64,000 nt of DNA from Sindora glabra. Its lineage: Eukaryota; Streptophyta; Magnoliopsida; Fabales; Fabaceae. Where the stretch lies: assembly GCA_020226215.1 (NCBI GenBank), contig CM035233.1, forward strand, positions 3,720,001-3,784,000, read 5' to 3'. Made by a program: the position numbers and the translations under genes. Of the stretch, positions 10,882 through 23,812 are shown in pieces. The notes under the pieces were generated by a model. The model had not been told where the DNA came from. It made no database searches and saw only the letters and a program-made list of their open reading frames with translations. The number at the start of each line of letters is the position of its first letter. Within the stretch, counting starts at the first letter, position 1.

Positions 10882-12560
10882 TGTGTAAGATTTTGTCTAT
10901 ATAATTTCTTTCTATTCTATGCCTATTAATGTGTTTTATATGTTTAATTTTATAAAATTGGACTTATTATGTAATTTAAGGTTGGTGTACAATGTTTTGA
11001 AATTATTCAATTAATTTTGGAGTTTTATACTATTCCAAGTTTTTAGTTATATCTTATGTTTTGGATATCAAATTTACTTGATCTTTAAAGAAAGCTCTAC
11101 AACTTTCATATTTTAGTCAAAGCCTAGTTTAAACATCTATAATGTCTAATTTTGCTGAAAAATTGAAACTCTATTTTTGTCTAAGTCGAGCTAATTTTAG
11201 TTTTTTAGCTATATTTGGATCTTTAGAAGTCCAATCAAGTGAAACTAGCACCTAAAATTTTCTAAGACCCGGTCCTACAACTTTTATGTTTGAAGTTTAG
11301 CAAAACTATATAGTTTTAGTGGTTTTACATTGTGTAGAAGTTAGACCTACAAGATTTTACTATAGCAATTCTTATAGTGCATTATTTTATAAATTTAGTT
11401 TTAGGCTTCTAAAATTAGCAAGGTCCTATTCTTTGTAACCCTATGAGACACATGATTTAGGTTCATTAGGTTTTAGAGGATAGTAAGTCAAATATAAGGT
11501 TGTGTCTCCAAAGAAAAAATAAGCACTTTTACATAATTCTGTAAACAACACCAGATAATAACTTTTCTTTTTGCAAGTTTCTTCATCTTTAGCCAGGGAA
11601 GGCTAAATTTTTAGTTAATTTAGAAGTTTAAGGCTTATCTCTATTTGGATCATGAGATTTTAACCTATAATATTGACTCCTTCTAATTGATTTTTCTCTT
11701 TATTTAACTCTTTGTGCTAACCGCTTGAAATTGCATAAGTTAAATGTTGGTTTGATATAATTTGTGTTCAACCTTGTAACTTCACATCTTTAGCTATTTT
11801 TATGTTGAATTATAGTTAGTTAATCACTATTTTTCACATGGGAACAAAGGGTTAAAGGATAAAATTAAAATTTCTAATTTAATCCTTCAATTCGACTAAA
11901 TTTTTTTTTCAAATTAATTTCAATCTAACTTTATGAATTATAGCAGTTGCTTAATTCTACTAATCTTAGTTGATCAAATTCTAGATGGTTATATAACATA
12001 GAATTCATGAATTATTAAAGATGTTCTAAATAATTCAAGATTGAAAAAAATCAATTAGAATTGTTAAATATATTTTATCTATGATTAATCCACCTAATAG
12101 CTTTCAAATTCTTAGATTAATTGTTTTAATGTATTAATTTTTTATATTTCTACATCATTTATATATTTTATTTCTATTAGTTTTGCTTAATATTGATTCA
12201 AACACTCTAATTCGATTTTGTGTGCATTTTTTTTGTTTTGAACTTTGTTTGTGATTCTCTCTATATCCTATCTACATTTTATCTGCATTCTACTACCTAT
12301 ATTCATCCTATTTTGTTTTTATTTTTTTTTCATATTGCATTATTGCATTCTTACAACCTATTCTATTCCACTTCTATTTGCATTTCTCTTTTCTATTTTT
12401 AGTGCATAAAAAGATTAAATAATTTGGTAACCATAGTTAGTAAATCATTATGAAAGGATAATATCAAGTAAATTACTAGGGGTTCGACCTAGTTTGTCAC
12501 TCTTTACTATAAAACTATTTATCAAATTAGCATTCTAATTTCAATCATGTTTTAATGCAC
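10882..12560 (+). repeat. 3' LTR of the gypsy element
   Basis: This is the downstream partner of 1-1628. It is preceded by a purine-rich agtgtaaggga at about 10865-10875, a plausible decayed polypurine tract. It starts near TGTGTAAGATTTTG and ends near tttaatgca. The exact ends are uncertain because the copy is old. Confidence 0.75.
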
Positions 12561-15500
12561 TTATCAAGGAACCTAAGGAAGAACCCAACAAGGAGAGCCC
12601 CCTAAATTCCTTTATCAATGATGTGAGTATTCTTCCTATACTCTTGTTCTAGGATTTTTAACATATCACCTACTAAAAGATATTTTTTATGTTGCATGAA
12701 AACTTTGAATAAAGGTCACCTTAAGATATGGAAAATGTACATGTAAAGATGAAAGAAGATTGTAATAAAATAAAAGGAAGAATAAATAATTTTGTTAAGC
12801 TTCTGTTTGACTATGGGATGTGCATGACTTGTGATAAAATTGGATGATGGAAACCTTATTAGAAGTGACTATGTAGTTCAACCACTTTATAAGGGAAACT
12901 TGAAGAAATTAGGAGTTATGTAAAGTTCCCTTGAAAGACCATATAATGAGAATAATTACTCATAATGGAAATTAATGATGCATATATTTGAACATAAAAC
13001 ATCATGCATGACTTAATATGAAGGAATTTAGTGTTTAAGAACCGTGAATGGTTTAATCATGTAAAAAATGGAAGAGTAGGAGTCTTTTCCTCATGTATTT
13101 ACCCAATACTTAAATAAATAGTATAAATCTAAATTTAAGAAAAGAAAACCCTTGGGATACCCTATAAGGTTTAGGCACCCTAGGAAAAAGGTTAAGGAAA
13201 CAATTTTTTTCTTTATTCTTGAGTTTAGGTAATTAGGTAACACTAATATAAAATTTATAAACAAATATTTGAATATAAGCAAGTACCTAAATTAATGAGG
13301 GAGAAATTATGGGATTTCAAGGCCAAGTATGATTCAACCCTAAGGAAGGATAAGACCTTCCCTACATAAAAACTTTGTTAAATAGGGGGATGGAAGAAAT
13401 GTGAAGAAAAGAAGGGAAAGGTAATGGCATTAAGTTTTGCCTATTTGAAACGAAAAAAGGAGAAGCAAGAATCTACTCCTCAAATATATATATGTATATA
13501 GTATATATTTACATAAATATGTATAATATATCGTGAAGAATTAATGTAACTATATGGAAGGAATATGAAGGTATAAGATAACATATGAAAGCTTTTGTAT
13601 GCCTTGAAGTCTTAATCACTAAAGGAAAAAGATAGATAGTGAGACCCAAATCCTAAATCACTAAACTACCTTTAAGTGAAAGCGTAAGATAAAGTTTTTA
13701 AGCAAGACTTAACTAATTGTATGGTGAGGAAAATTTTAGGAAAAAGAATGGTGTCATGCTTCAACCTTTCTAGAGAAATATAGGAGTAAGAGTTTGGTTC
13801 TTTATACTTAAATACACATGGTAATGCAAATAAGTAAATACTTAAAGGTGAACATTAAAAGATGTGCATACACACACATATGAATTATAACCATTAAACA
13901 ATGGAAAATGTATAAATAAGAATATGTGTGTGTGTGTGTGTGTATACATATGCATAAGTTAATACTCATGAATAGAGTGAAGGAATTAAAAATAAATACA
14001 ACCGATGCCCTTCAAAGGTGTAAATGATGCCTTAAGTGTAAAAAAAGGAAGGTGAAAGAAGTGAAATTCTTATAAATAATAATTAATCATAAAACATGAA
14101 ACACATAAGTGGATAAAAGAATTTAAATTTTGAAATATGTAAGATTTTACTCGCAAGAGAATAAAGTCCTAACCACTTAAGGAAAACATAGTGAGAGGCT
14201 AGGCTAAATTAATATAAGTCATAAAGGTAACTTGGGGTGATAAGCCAAAGTGACAATGTAATTAAGAAACAAAAGGATTAACATATTTGTGTATGTCTTA
14301 CCCTTTGTTTCGATTTTAATTACAAGAAGAAGGTATTTGGAATTTGTCTATTAAAAGCTTGGTAATCAAGAAATGCTCATATACACATGTAAATTGGAGA
14401 TAGTCAACACAAAAGTGTTGATATGAGCCAATAAATTTGGAAGTATTTAATACTCATGAACATAAGATCAAGATAGTTAGTGAGGACAAAAATGAGAAGG
14501 ATTAGTTAGTAACTAAGTTAGACATTATAGGTTACTCCCTAAAAAAGGATTTGGGTCACCCAAGGGTAGTTATGAAAGAAAGTATACTAATAATAATAAA
14601 TTTTATTTTAGAATATGAATGACTAGTGAGATCGGTTGTAAAGGATGTAAGTTCTTAAGAAAAAAAGAGGACACATGGAAAAATTTGTGAATCTTATTTA
14701 TATGCCAAAGGCATGATGGATGACAATTCCATACGTAAACTATACAAGATTATTATTAAATTTAACCTAAATGGAAGTATAATGAAAAAGGTAAGAGGAT
14801 CTTAGGGTGAAGGTGCTTCAAGTATCCTAAGTTTTAAGGAAGAAAAGATACTAATGAGATAGGTAGTAATAATAATAACAATGTTATGAAGATTATAAGC
14901 AATGGTAGTAGTCCTATAAATGATAAAATTAAGTGGATGTTCTACTTGACCCGAATATATGACCTTCTCATGAGATTATCTACACAAATAATAAGAATAA
15001 ATGAATCAAGATTTTGAAGATAAATTATGAATATGAGTATAAAAGAATAAGAATACAAACCCTTGCAAACTTTGATTATGTTAGTTATAAAGTATAAATA
15101 ATGAGATGGGGAGAATAAGTTAGAGTGAGAAGAATACATAAATGTTTGTATTAAGAGATTAGAAGAGCTTCAAATTTTACTTAGGGCATTATCTTTTCAA
15201 ATCCCTAATTTTCTAGCTAATTAAGGGTATCCAATGGAACTACTATTAGGATTGAAAAGTTTGCTTTGGTTACATTTGTTAACTAAAAAGCAGTATATCT
15301 TTTCTTACTAGGTGTATGCACAACCCTAAAAGTAATAGATCGATATAATTTGTAATGGATCCTAAAGATTATTATTGCTAGTATAGATCCTTCTTTCATG
15401 TCATAGTCATGAAGTTTAACACTGAGAAGGATAGTGTCTATAGGATTTTGCTCTTTCAAGTAGATTTTGATATTTAGAAAGTAGCTAAAGTAAATTGGTC

Positions 15501-15600
15501 CTTTAGAAAGGCTACTCTTGATAGCTTCTATGACTAATTCATGGAACTAGTTGTATTGGCCATCTTTTAAGCATAAAAGGATAGCATTATTCAATTCAAT
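12561..15600. other. Unassigned AT-rich intergenic DNA
   Basis: No coding sequence is recognised; the short open frames look like chance frames. It holds an AT-rich run near 13488-13530 and a TG repeat at about 13926-13943. The bases right after the LTR (ttatcaaggaacc) resemble the post-LTR bases of the 5' copy (ttatcaaggagcc). Confidence 0.5.
13926..13943. repeat. (TG)n microsatellite
   Basis: About nine TG units lie between atatg and tatacatatg. Confidence 0.9.
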
Positions 15601-15630
15601 TTTATAGATTGGGACTACATATACTTGCAC

Positions 15631-15760
15631 ACATCCTTGTGCATGTAGTTGTATTTAGCTTGGTAAGCTTTGATTAGATTTGGCAAAAAGAAGAATAAAT
15701 TATTCATTCTTCATATCTATCCTTATTAATTCTTTATTTATTTTGATTATATTATCCCTA
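15631..15760 (+). repeat. Direct repeat, block A copy 1 (partner 16569-16690)
   Basis: It shares gtgcatgtagttgtattt and the following ttcatatctatcctt...aattcttta pattern with 16569-16690. The order A-B-A-B along 15631-18192 suggests a tandem arrangement of an element piece, or a rearranged concatemer. Confidence 0.75.
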
Positions 15761-15934
15761 AAGTAAATGAATATTTCCTAATTTTGGCCAAATTGGTCAT
15801 TACCAAACTTCATGTTTAAGGTAAATATTTTGAAATCTCTTCAAAAGAAGACCAATTCTAAAAAAACAATAGCCATCAAAAGAGAAGTTAACTAGAAAGT
15901 ATCTCAAAAATTGTACTACCGCAATGCTAGCCTG

Positions 15935-16567
15935 CCTAATTAAGTGATTGAGGAAAAACCATTGGCATAAAGTTAACAAAGAATTTCATCATGTTGTTCT
16001 TACCAAAAGCAAATTTATCTTAACGTGTTAGCAAGATTCCAAGCCCTAAATTTGGGCAGATTGCTAGGTTAGATCATCTGAATTTCCATTATCTCCAAAA
16101 TCAATACCATAGCAATTGTTTTCATTTAATTAGGTAAAATCTTCAATGTTCTTCTCTAAATTCTTGGAAAATTGAGATTTTGCCTTATTTTTAGATTTGA
16201 GCAACAAAAGAATATTTTCTAATTAAGAAACATAATCCTATTCTGCTGAGAAGGAGACCAAAGTTGTTAAAAATTGAGATTTATTTTAAGGGAATTGGTT
16301 GGTACTTTCCTTAACATTTTTATGAAATTTTAGCCTTTTTTCAAACCATTTTAGAGCTTCAAATTTTTTTACTTTTGAGGAATGGTTAAAGTTAGCCTAT
16401 CATTTAATAGAACCTGCCTTATAAAGGATTGGAAATTTATAGTTAGGATATAGATCATATTGATTCCTAAGAATAAGCCCAAGGAAGTTCGATTTGAGAA
16501 AATAATTGAAGAAGTATGGGAAGATTACCACGATTTTCATTAATAAAGCAAGACTTGAAGGTTTCTT
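15935..16567 (+). repeat. Long direct repeat, block B copy 1 (partner 17586-18192)
   Basis: This block and 17586-18192 align almost end to end; examples are gggcagattgctaggttag versus gggtagattgctaggttag, and the shared ggattggaaatttat. On the + strand both read a degenerate TFEEWLKLAYHL-like stretch, so the block may be part of the viral polyprotein. Divergence is moderate, with small indels. Confidence 0.85.
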
Positions 16568-16568
16568 G

Positions 16569-16690
16569 CATACATCATATGTGCATGTAGTTGTATTTAG
16601 CTTAGTGAGCTATGATAGATTTGGCATAAAGAAAATAAGTTCTTTATTTTTCATATCTATCCTTGTTAATTCTTTAATTGTTCTAGTTAA
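16569..16690 (+). repeat. Direct repeat, block A copy 2
   Basis: This is the partner of 15631-15760. It lies immediately after block B copy 1 and falls within a 125-residue open frame (16506-16883) that I cannot assign to a family. Confidence 0.75.
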
Positions 16691-17585
16691 ACAATCAATC
16701 TTGTTAATAATTTATAAAACTCTCTTTCTAGAATTTTTGGTATTTGTTAGTTGTCAAATTCTTGATTTGAATCTTCAAAAATTGATTTCTTCTTTAAAAA
16801 TGAAAGCTGATCTAGAATTTGAAGAATCTTTAAATTTGATTTGGGAAGGAGTTAAAGATCCAAAGCTAGAAAAAGATAGGTGAGCAAAGAATGATTTAAG
16901 CAAAAACATCTAATATCAAAGCTTTCAAGTTTTATAAGAATATAAATATAATTTAACTATATTTATCATATGAATTAAATATCAAAGTTTCAATTTGATC
17001 TACTTATCCTGGCTTATCTAACCCCATCTTTTATTCTACATAAGAGTAAAGATAATAGAAGTAGCCCTAAATCTTTTCTCAACATCAAGACTTATGCTTC
17101 TTTATGATCTCATGTTTAATTGCATACTATCAATGATGCTAGAATTTTAATCATACTCAAACATTGATGTAGAATTCATGAAGGAAAATATAAATAAATT
17201 ATAAATCCATCCTTATTTCCCCTTTAGCTTTGACATTAAAACTAGAGAGGCCCTAGGAGAAGAAAGAAGAAAGACTACAATATGCTACAATATCAAGTAA
17301 GGAACACAAGAAAATTGCTAAATTATGATATACAAATAATTCTTTTATTTAAATAAAGAAAAATTACAAAGAGAAGTTGTGAGAAAGGGAACACCAGCTT
17401 ATCTGAGATATAAGAGGCGAGTGTTTACAATTAGGCATTGCCTTCTTTATAGGTAAAGTTGGACTGCTATAGTGATTATAAATAGTTCACCACTATAATG
17501 TACATTAATTTTCTACAATTACAAGTAATTATCTTATATCAACTTCAGTCACTAAAAGTTAAAAAGGTCCTTTACATTAGATAAA

Positions 17586-18192
17586 GTTAACACAAAGTTA
17601 AAAGGAAATTTCATCATGCTATTCTCACTAAAAGCAAATTTATCTTGATACATTAACAAGATTCTAAGTCCTAAATTAGGGTAGATTGCTAGGTTAGATC
17701 ATCTAAATTTTCCTCAACTCTAAAATCAGTACCATAGCAATCATCTTCCTTTAATTAGGTGAAATCTTCATAGTCCTCTTCTAAATTCTTAGAACAATGA
17801 GATTTTGCCTTATTTTTAGGTTTGACAACTTGAGAATATTTTCCAATTGAGAAACATGATCCTTTTCAATTAACGAGGAGGCCAAAACCACTAAAAATTA
17901 AGAATTATTTTGAAAAAATTAGTTAATACCTTAGCATTTTTTATGAAATTATGGCCTCTTTTTAAACCATTTCAAAACTTCAAATTTTTTTATTTTTGAG
18001 GACTAGTTAAAGTTAGCTTACCATTTAACAAAATCTTACCTCTAAAGGATTGGAAATTTATGGTTAGGACTTGGACCATACTAATATTTCCAAAAATAAG
18101 TCTAAGGAAGTCCAATTTGAGAAAAAATTGAAGAAGAATGAGAAAATTGCCATGATTTTCATCATTAAAGTAAGACTTGAAGGTATCAAATC
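17586..18192 (+). repeat. Long direct repeat, block B copy 2
   Basis: This is the second copy of the 15935-16567 block. It leads directly into the reverse transcriptase remnant. The start-to-start spacing is about 1.65 kb. Confidence 0.85.
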
Positions 18193-18264
18193 TTTGGAAA
18201 ATAGGATCATTAATCAAATCTATTTAGATCTTCTGAATGCCTTCTGGAAAAGAAAATAACATAT

Positions 18265-18887
18265 GGTAGATTTACCATACGAGAAGGAATTTTCTAAAAA
18301 ACAAATTCCCACTAAAGCAAGGCCTATTCAACTAAATCAAGAACTTTTGGAACATTGTCAAAAAGAAATTAATGATCTTCTTACAATGGATAAAGTATCT
18401 AATTCCAAATGAAAAAGATCTTTTAAATTGTTTGCATTTCACAACAATATTTTCCAAATTTTATATAAAATCTGGTTTCTAGGAAATTCAAATCAAACCT
18501 AAGAATAGGTATAAAATAGCATTTATAGTTTTATTTGGATAATTTGAATGGAGTGCAATGCCTTTTGGTCTAAAGAATGCACCTTCATATTTTCAAAGGA
18601 TTATGAATGATATTTACAATCTTTTTACCAAATTCATTATTATTTGCATTGATGATGTTTTAATATTTTCAAAAAACATTGATTAACACTTTGAACATCT
18701 AAATATTTCCTTAGAAATAACATAAAGAAATGATTTATCCATTCTAAAAATAAAAATCTCTTTGTTTTAAATTAAAATTAGGTTTCTTTATAATTATATC
18801 CATCAAGGAACCATCACTTCAATTGAAAGAGCATTTCAATTTGCAAACAAATTTTCAAATCAAATCATTGACAAAACCTAATCCATG

Positions 18888-18890
<3 letters not shown>
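18265..18890 (+). pseudogene. Caulimovirid-like reverse transcriptase remnant
   Basis: Readable pieces in shifting frames include TKARPIQLNQELLEHC, then PFGLKNAPSYFQRIMNDI near 18560, then IDDVLIFS near 18650, where the polymerase box has C-I-D-D. These are the fingers-palm landmarks of a reverse transcriptase; the first piece is typical of plant pararetroviruses. Frameshifts and stops interrupt it, and it ends before the RNase H domain at the (AT)n tract. In a live virus this enzyme copies the pregenomic RNA to DNA. It is described only as a broken relic. Confidence 0.6.

Positions 18891-18941
<51 letters not shown>
18889..18941. repeat. (AT)n microsatellite, left half
   Basis: An uninterrupted AT dinucleotide tract. 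Together with 20386-20459 it formed one longer tract before a solo LTR inserted. Confidence 0.95.
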
Positions 18942-18945
<4 letters not shown>

Positions 18946-20383
18946 AGTATATATGCCCTAAAACCAATCATATTGGTGATTGTAATTTTGAATCATATTA
19001 TTTTAATGGCAATTCCAATTATTATATTTATATATATTGTCTGCGTAATATATTTAATTATAATAATAACCTTAGAATAATTGTATTCTTAAATGTCCCT
19101 AGTCATATATCATTGTGGATTAGGTTGCTTTGATATGTTAAGACTAGCATGTGTGAAGACTTATATGGGATATTAAATTTACACATGAGTACAAGTTAGA
19201 GAACTTGTATACTGGACCGACCTATATTAAGAACACTACATGGATCGTTATATGAGTGTCATAAGTGGTTTTTAGTGATCATTATTAATATGGTCCTTTG
19301 ACCTGAGATCACCAAGGTTCCCTACATGTGAGTTTCGTATTTTGATACTATTCTATGTCACTAATGGTTAAGTGAATGCAAGGGTAGATATTGGATATGT
19401 CACATAACATGCGAAGGGGTTTGTGTGATCAAGATGGGATTTGTCCCTCCTATATAACAGGAGTAACATCTATGGGCCCCTTGATTAAGTAAAGCTGAGA
19501 AAATGCATGGCCATGCTCAGATAAATTGACATGAGATGTCGATTACATTTGTTTCAATCAGCTTACTTAGGAGTCAAGAAACCTTAAGATTGGGCTATAC
19601 GGGAATGACACGGTCCATGTCTCGTGCTCAATCTAGATGTATAGGACAAAAGGACATAAGTGATGATCACGTGTAAAGGTTTAGTCAAATCACCGACTTT
19701 CTCATTACTTGGGTAATAATGATGTGTTGCTAGACACCAATCATTGTTTATTATCATTAATATGATTAATGGTCATTGCCAACGTAATGAGAGCCTGTAG
19801 GGTCGCACACTTAGAGCTTAGTGAATTTGAAATTAATGGACCAAATTGTTTGGGCTTAATATTTGGGAATTCATGTTATAATTATAAGGCCCAATAGTAA
19901 GCCTATAATTATACATGGAATAAAGCCCAAATAGGTTAGGTTTTTCTATGCACCTATTTAAATAGGCTTATTGGGTAATAATAGGATTATTATTATTATT
20001 CACGCACCCCAAGCAAAAGCATAGAAAACCCTAGCACCTCTCCTTGACCAAAATCTCTGAAGAGGCGTAGCTAGCACTACGAGGTGTAAGGAGATCAATT
20101 CCAACCGGTGTGTATAGTGGACATTCATCGGTGATTCACGGGTTCGCGTGGATACCACAGAGGTGCAGCCACATAAACGTTGTACTGGTGATCTGATTTA
20201 CTGGTTTCCATTCCGGTTCGTGATTTGGAAGCAAATCAGATTTGCTGTAGCGATCAGAAGATTTTTTGCCGAAAGGTATAAACCCTAATCCTTAATCTAT
20301 GGCGTTCTAAATTCGTATGGATCCTTGGTGGAAATCGTGCAAAAATTTTATTCCGCTGTGCATATATGATGCGCGATTTCCAG

Positions 20384-20385
<2 letters not shown>
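18942..20385 (+). mobile_element. Solo LTR (1444 bp), TGTT...CAGCA family, copy 2
   Basis: It starts TGTTAGTATATATG and ends gatttccagca. It aligns with the 9258-10840 solo LTR over much of its length, although the two are clearly diverged. Both sides are pure (AT)n, so a 5-bp duplication (atata) is present but uninformative. No coding sequence lies inside. The 3' part (19985-20385) is GC-richer than the rest, as it often is downstream of an LTR transcription start. Confidence 0.82.

Positions 20386-20459
<74 letters not shown>
20386..20459. repeat. (AT)n microsatellite, right half
   Basis: A 74-bp uninterrupted AT dinucleotide tract, continuing the tract at 18889-18941 across the solo LTR. 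Confidence 0.95.
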
Positions 20460-20461
<2 letters not shown>

Positions 20462-22775
20462 CCACAAATATACCAAATTGAAAGTATAGTGTGAAATGTT
20501 GAATTTTGTTTATTTATGTGTTTATCATGGATGATGTATAAAATTTTTGAATTTCTATTGCATAAAATTTCTTATGATATTTACTGTGCCAATATATGAA
20601 ATTCATAACTATAGTGCTGCTATCAATATCCATAATGTATGATGTAAAATAAGGAGAATGCCATGATATACTAGCCAATCGTGATATATAAATTATATAT
20701 ACATGCAATTGAGAATTTGGCATTTATGATATTCATGATGAATTAAATATATATGATATATTTCTGATTATGTAAATTACAATAAGAAATATGGAATATG
20801 AGAATATGGCATTTATGAAACCATTGTGGAAGTTATGTGAATTGTTATAAATTGGGCATGACACGACCTTCTATTCTTTGTGACATTTGTGCATAATTTG
20901 CAAATACATGAAATGAATGAGAATTATAAAAATTGAAAAGGCCATATAAGAATTGACATGTGAGCTATAATTATAGCAAGATTTATGGGAGAAAAAGTTA
21001 GCATGATATATTATATTATAATGTGATTCTCCATGGGAGTGAGGAATGCACCCACTATATAAATCAAGGGTGAGACAAATAAAGGTGGACTGAAGGAACA
21101 AGGTAGGGTGGAACAAATAAGGTTAGATCAAGGTTATAAGCAAAAATGAGTATTCTTAAGGCATTTTGTGAGTGTCTTATGAAGGCATGTGTGTGCGTAC
21201 TTTTAAGTATTTACTCATGTTGGTTATTTATTATATTTAATGGTTTATTATCTATTCCTACATTTATTATTGTTTTGTGAATGAGTGGCTTGATGCCTTT
21301 ACAAGCATGCTTGGTATGTATGATTATAGAAACTCAGCACAAGTATAACATATCTAATAGGAAGTTCATAATTAATGATCATTCAAGAATTAAGGATCCA
21401 AATCTAAAACTTGGCTACAGCTCTAGGCCATCAAATAAAATGGAATGGAAATAAATTTAGTGCACATATAGAGCGAGGTAAGCCATAAAAGCAACAATAA
21501 TGATATAGCAACTAAATTGGCTAGTAAAAATCTCAAAACTTAAAGAATAAGAAATTCCTTTACAATAAGTGTAGGTGATGTAAAATGATAATAAAAGCCT
21601 AATATTACAAAGAAAAAAAGAGACCATAGAACCTTATAAAAATTAAGAGAATTGTAACAAAAAAAGCAACCCAAACTAAAAAGAAAGAAAAATATTAATA
21701 AAATTCTAAAACCATTTGTATGGATACATACTCATAAGTCTTTATGACTACTTCATTGTTGTTTAATATTTTTAAGTACTCTCTACTATGGATGAAGGAT
21801 GCTTGAGTAGGATGAAATCCTTTATCTGTCATAGAGAACTATTTCCTAAGAAGTTAATTATGAAAAATTTGTAATAAAAATTAAAGATAAGTACACAAAT
21901 TTTTAACCTTCAATTTTCAGAACAAGGTGTTACATTTTCACTTAGCTAGATAGGAAGCAAACAAGAGAAGCATAAAAGGATTATCTATTGTCAAAAAAAG
22001 GATGTTTTTATCAATGAAATCACTAAATAGTTCTCTTAATTATCTTATAAGAAGATTACAATATATCTTCTACATTTTATGAATCCACTTATTTTTTCAA
22101 AGGATGATCTTTAGATTTTTGAAGAAGATGAAAGGGTTTTTATTGGAGTCCTTGACACAAGGGATGCAACAAGAGAAAGTTTTGGAGCAAAGAATGATGA
22201 TACATTGAAAAGGTTGGCAAATTTTTTTAATTTAGAAATTAGGAACAAAATACTTAAGGAAAATACTATGTTTATTAGTTTTATTCATGTTATGGTGGAC
22301 TAAACAATTTCTTTAAATTTAAAAGGAATTTTTAATGACAATCTATCCTAATTCCATATTTTGGTTTAAATAAAAATTTTACTCTCCCTATTTTTATACT
22401 AATTCTCTTGCTTTGCATGTTTATGTGCTTTTACGGGCTATTTGTAAGGATAACAATCTAGGCTAGGCATTCATCCACTACCTAATATAAACATACTTGT
22501 TCACATTCATCTATTGTAGTTTTCCACAATCTCAAGAGGTACATTCTTTATGTTTGCAATCATTATAAATGGGGGAAGATAATAGTGATCTTGAAGCTTC
22601 ACTTTAGAAGTTGAGATTCAAGATAGTTAGTTCAATATTGTAGGAAATTTTAGTCAATATTTCTCTTAAAATTTATATACAAAAGAAACATAGAGTTAAA
22701 ATAAAGTTCAAGAAGTTGGTTGTTACAATCAATTACAAGGAAATGAAAGGTAGAAGAGGTAAAAAGGTTTCATCT
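20460..22775. other. Unassigned intergenic DNA
   Basis: No gene or clear element was recognised. The region is AT-rich, with scattered short frames of low complexity. Part of 21950-22770 may be the 5' region or ORF1 of the following LINE, but I see no diagnostic motif. Confidence 0.4.
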
Positions 22776-23740
22776 TGAAAATTCTTAGTTAGAATGTGAA
22801 TGGGTTAGGAAATCCTTTGAAAAGGACAAAAGTAAAAGCAATCATAATGACAGTTAATCCAAATGGGGTTATGTTATAGGAAACTAAGATGATAGAGCTT
22901 AATAGTTTGATTATTAAAAGTATTTACGATTCAAGATTCAAGTTTTAAGAGTTTATTTCTTTAGATGATGCTTCAAAAAGGAATTTAATTATATAGGATA
23001 CACAAAAAGTTTCCAAAGATGATTTTTTTAGAAGGTAATTTCAACCTATCTATTTTTTTTTATTTTAATAGGAAAAGGAATTGGTGAATATTTTCTATTT
23101 ATACTTTAACTCGTCCAACATTGTGACCCTATTTTACAAGGATTTGCTTGCTCTTAAGTAATGCTCTCCTTTTTTGTGTGTGTTAATTTTATTTTATTTT
23201 TTTTTGTTGAAAGGAAAAGTTAGAAAAATTCTAATTACTTTTGACATGGATAATTTTGATAATTTCATTAAAAATTACAACATATGCGATCTTCCTCTAG
23301 CCGATGCTTAGTTTACATGGCCTTTTTCAAAATATAATGTTGTCTTATCATTTGGACAAGTTTTTGGTCACTAATGACTGAGAGGAGATGTTTCCTAACT
23401 TGATCCAAGAAGTTTTATCTATCCAATTTCAAACCACTTTCCCTTCCTTTTAGAATCTAATAAATAAGGTCCAATTCCTTTTAAATTCAAGAATATATGG
23501 CTGCAACATCCTTCTTTTTCCAATATTGTAAAGGATTGGTGAGCAAAGTTTCTAGTGGCAAGATAGATTGCCTTTGTGTTCATAAAAAATTACAATTAGT
23601 TAAAGGAAAATTAAAGATATGGAGTAAAGAAGCTCTTAGGTATATGCATTTAAAAAAAAAGGATATACTTGATGAAATGACTATTCTAGATGTTCAAAAT
23701 ATTGAAAATAGTTTACAACCTTAGAAAATAAGTTTATTTA
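22776..23740 (+). pseudogene. LINE ORF2 endonuclease remnant
   Basis: Near 22776 the frame gives N-V-N-G-L-G-N-P-L-K-R followed by K-V-K and, after a gap, N-P-N-G-V-M-L and E-T-K-M. This is the start of the apurinic-type endonuclease of plant L1 elements. Near 23265 there is IKNYNICDLPLADA and then FTWP, the motif before the catalytic end of the domain. The 23497-23724 frame (KLQLVKGKLKIWSKEAL) is the linker toward the reverse transcriptase. Multiple stops occur. Confidence 0.7.
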
Positions 23741-23812
23741 CTTTTTTTATGAGTTTGACACTATTCTATTACATGAAGGAATTAGCTAAAGGTAAAATAT
23801 TTGATTCAAATA

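Larger units (their letters stand above)
1..12560 (+). mobile_element. Degraded Ty3/gypsy LTR retrotransposon, Athila/Tat-like
   Basis: The sequences at 1-1628 and 10882-12560 align over most of their length as diverged direct repeats, and between them lie a primer-binding-like site, broken gag and broken protease. The start of the left repeat matches about 15 bp inside the right one, so the window opens just inside the 5' LTR. No reverse transcriptase, RNase H or integrase could be read, so the element is internally deleted or non-autonomous. Two solo LTRs (6685-9250 and 9258-10840) are later insertions inside it. The Athila/Tat-like assignment rests on the protease variant, a gag cysteine motif and the GGCAACCC motif near 5250; this is inference. 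Confidence 0.8.
15631..18890 (+). mobile_element. Endogenous caulimovirid (pararetrovirus) relic, rearranged
   Basis: The right end (18265-18890) reads on the + strand as a broken reverse transcriptase that best fits Caulimoviridae. The DNA before it is continuous with it through a duplicated block, so I include it tentatively. The region has stops and frameshifts throughout and cannot be functional. It ends directly at an (AT)n tract. Endogenous caulimovirids have been reported next to AT dinucleotide repeats in several plants, which supports the reading. The left border is unknown, and a diverged LTR retrotransposon is the alternative. Confidence 0.5.

Noticed and set aside
16506..16883. 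125-aa open frame as an independent gene
   Set aside because: Part of it is a copy of repeat block A and it sits within the pararetrovirus relic; no start context or known domain supports a gene.
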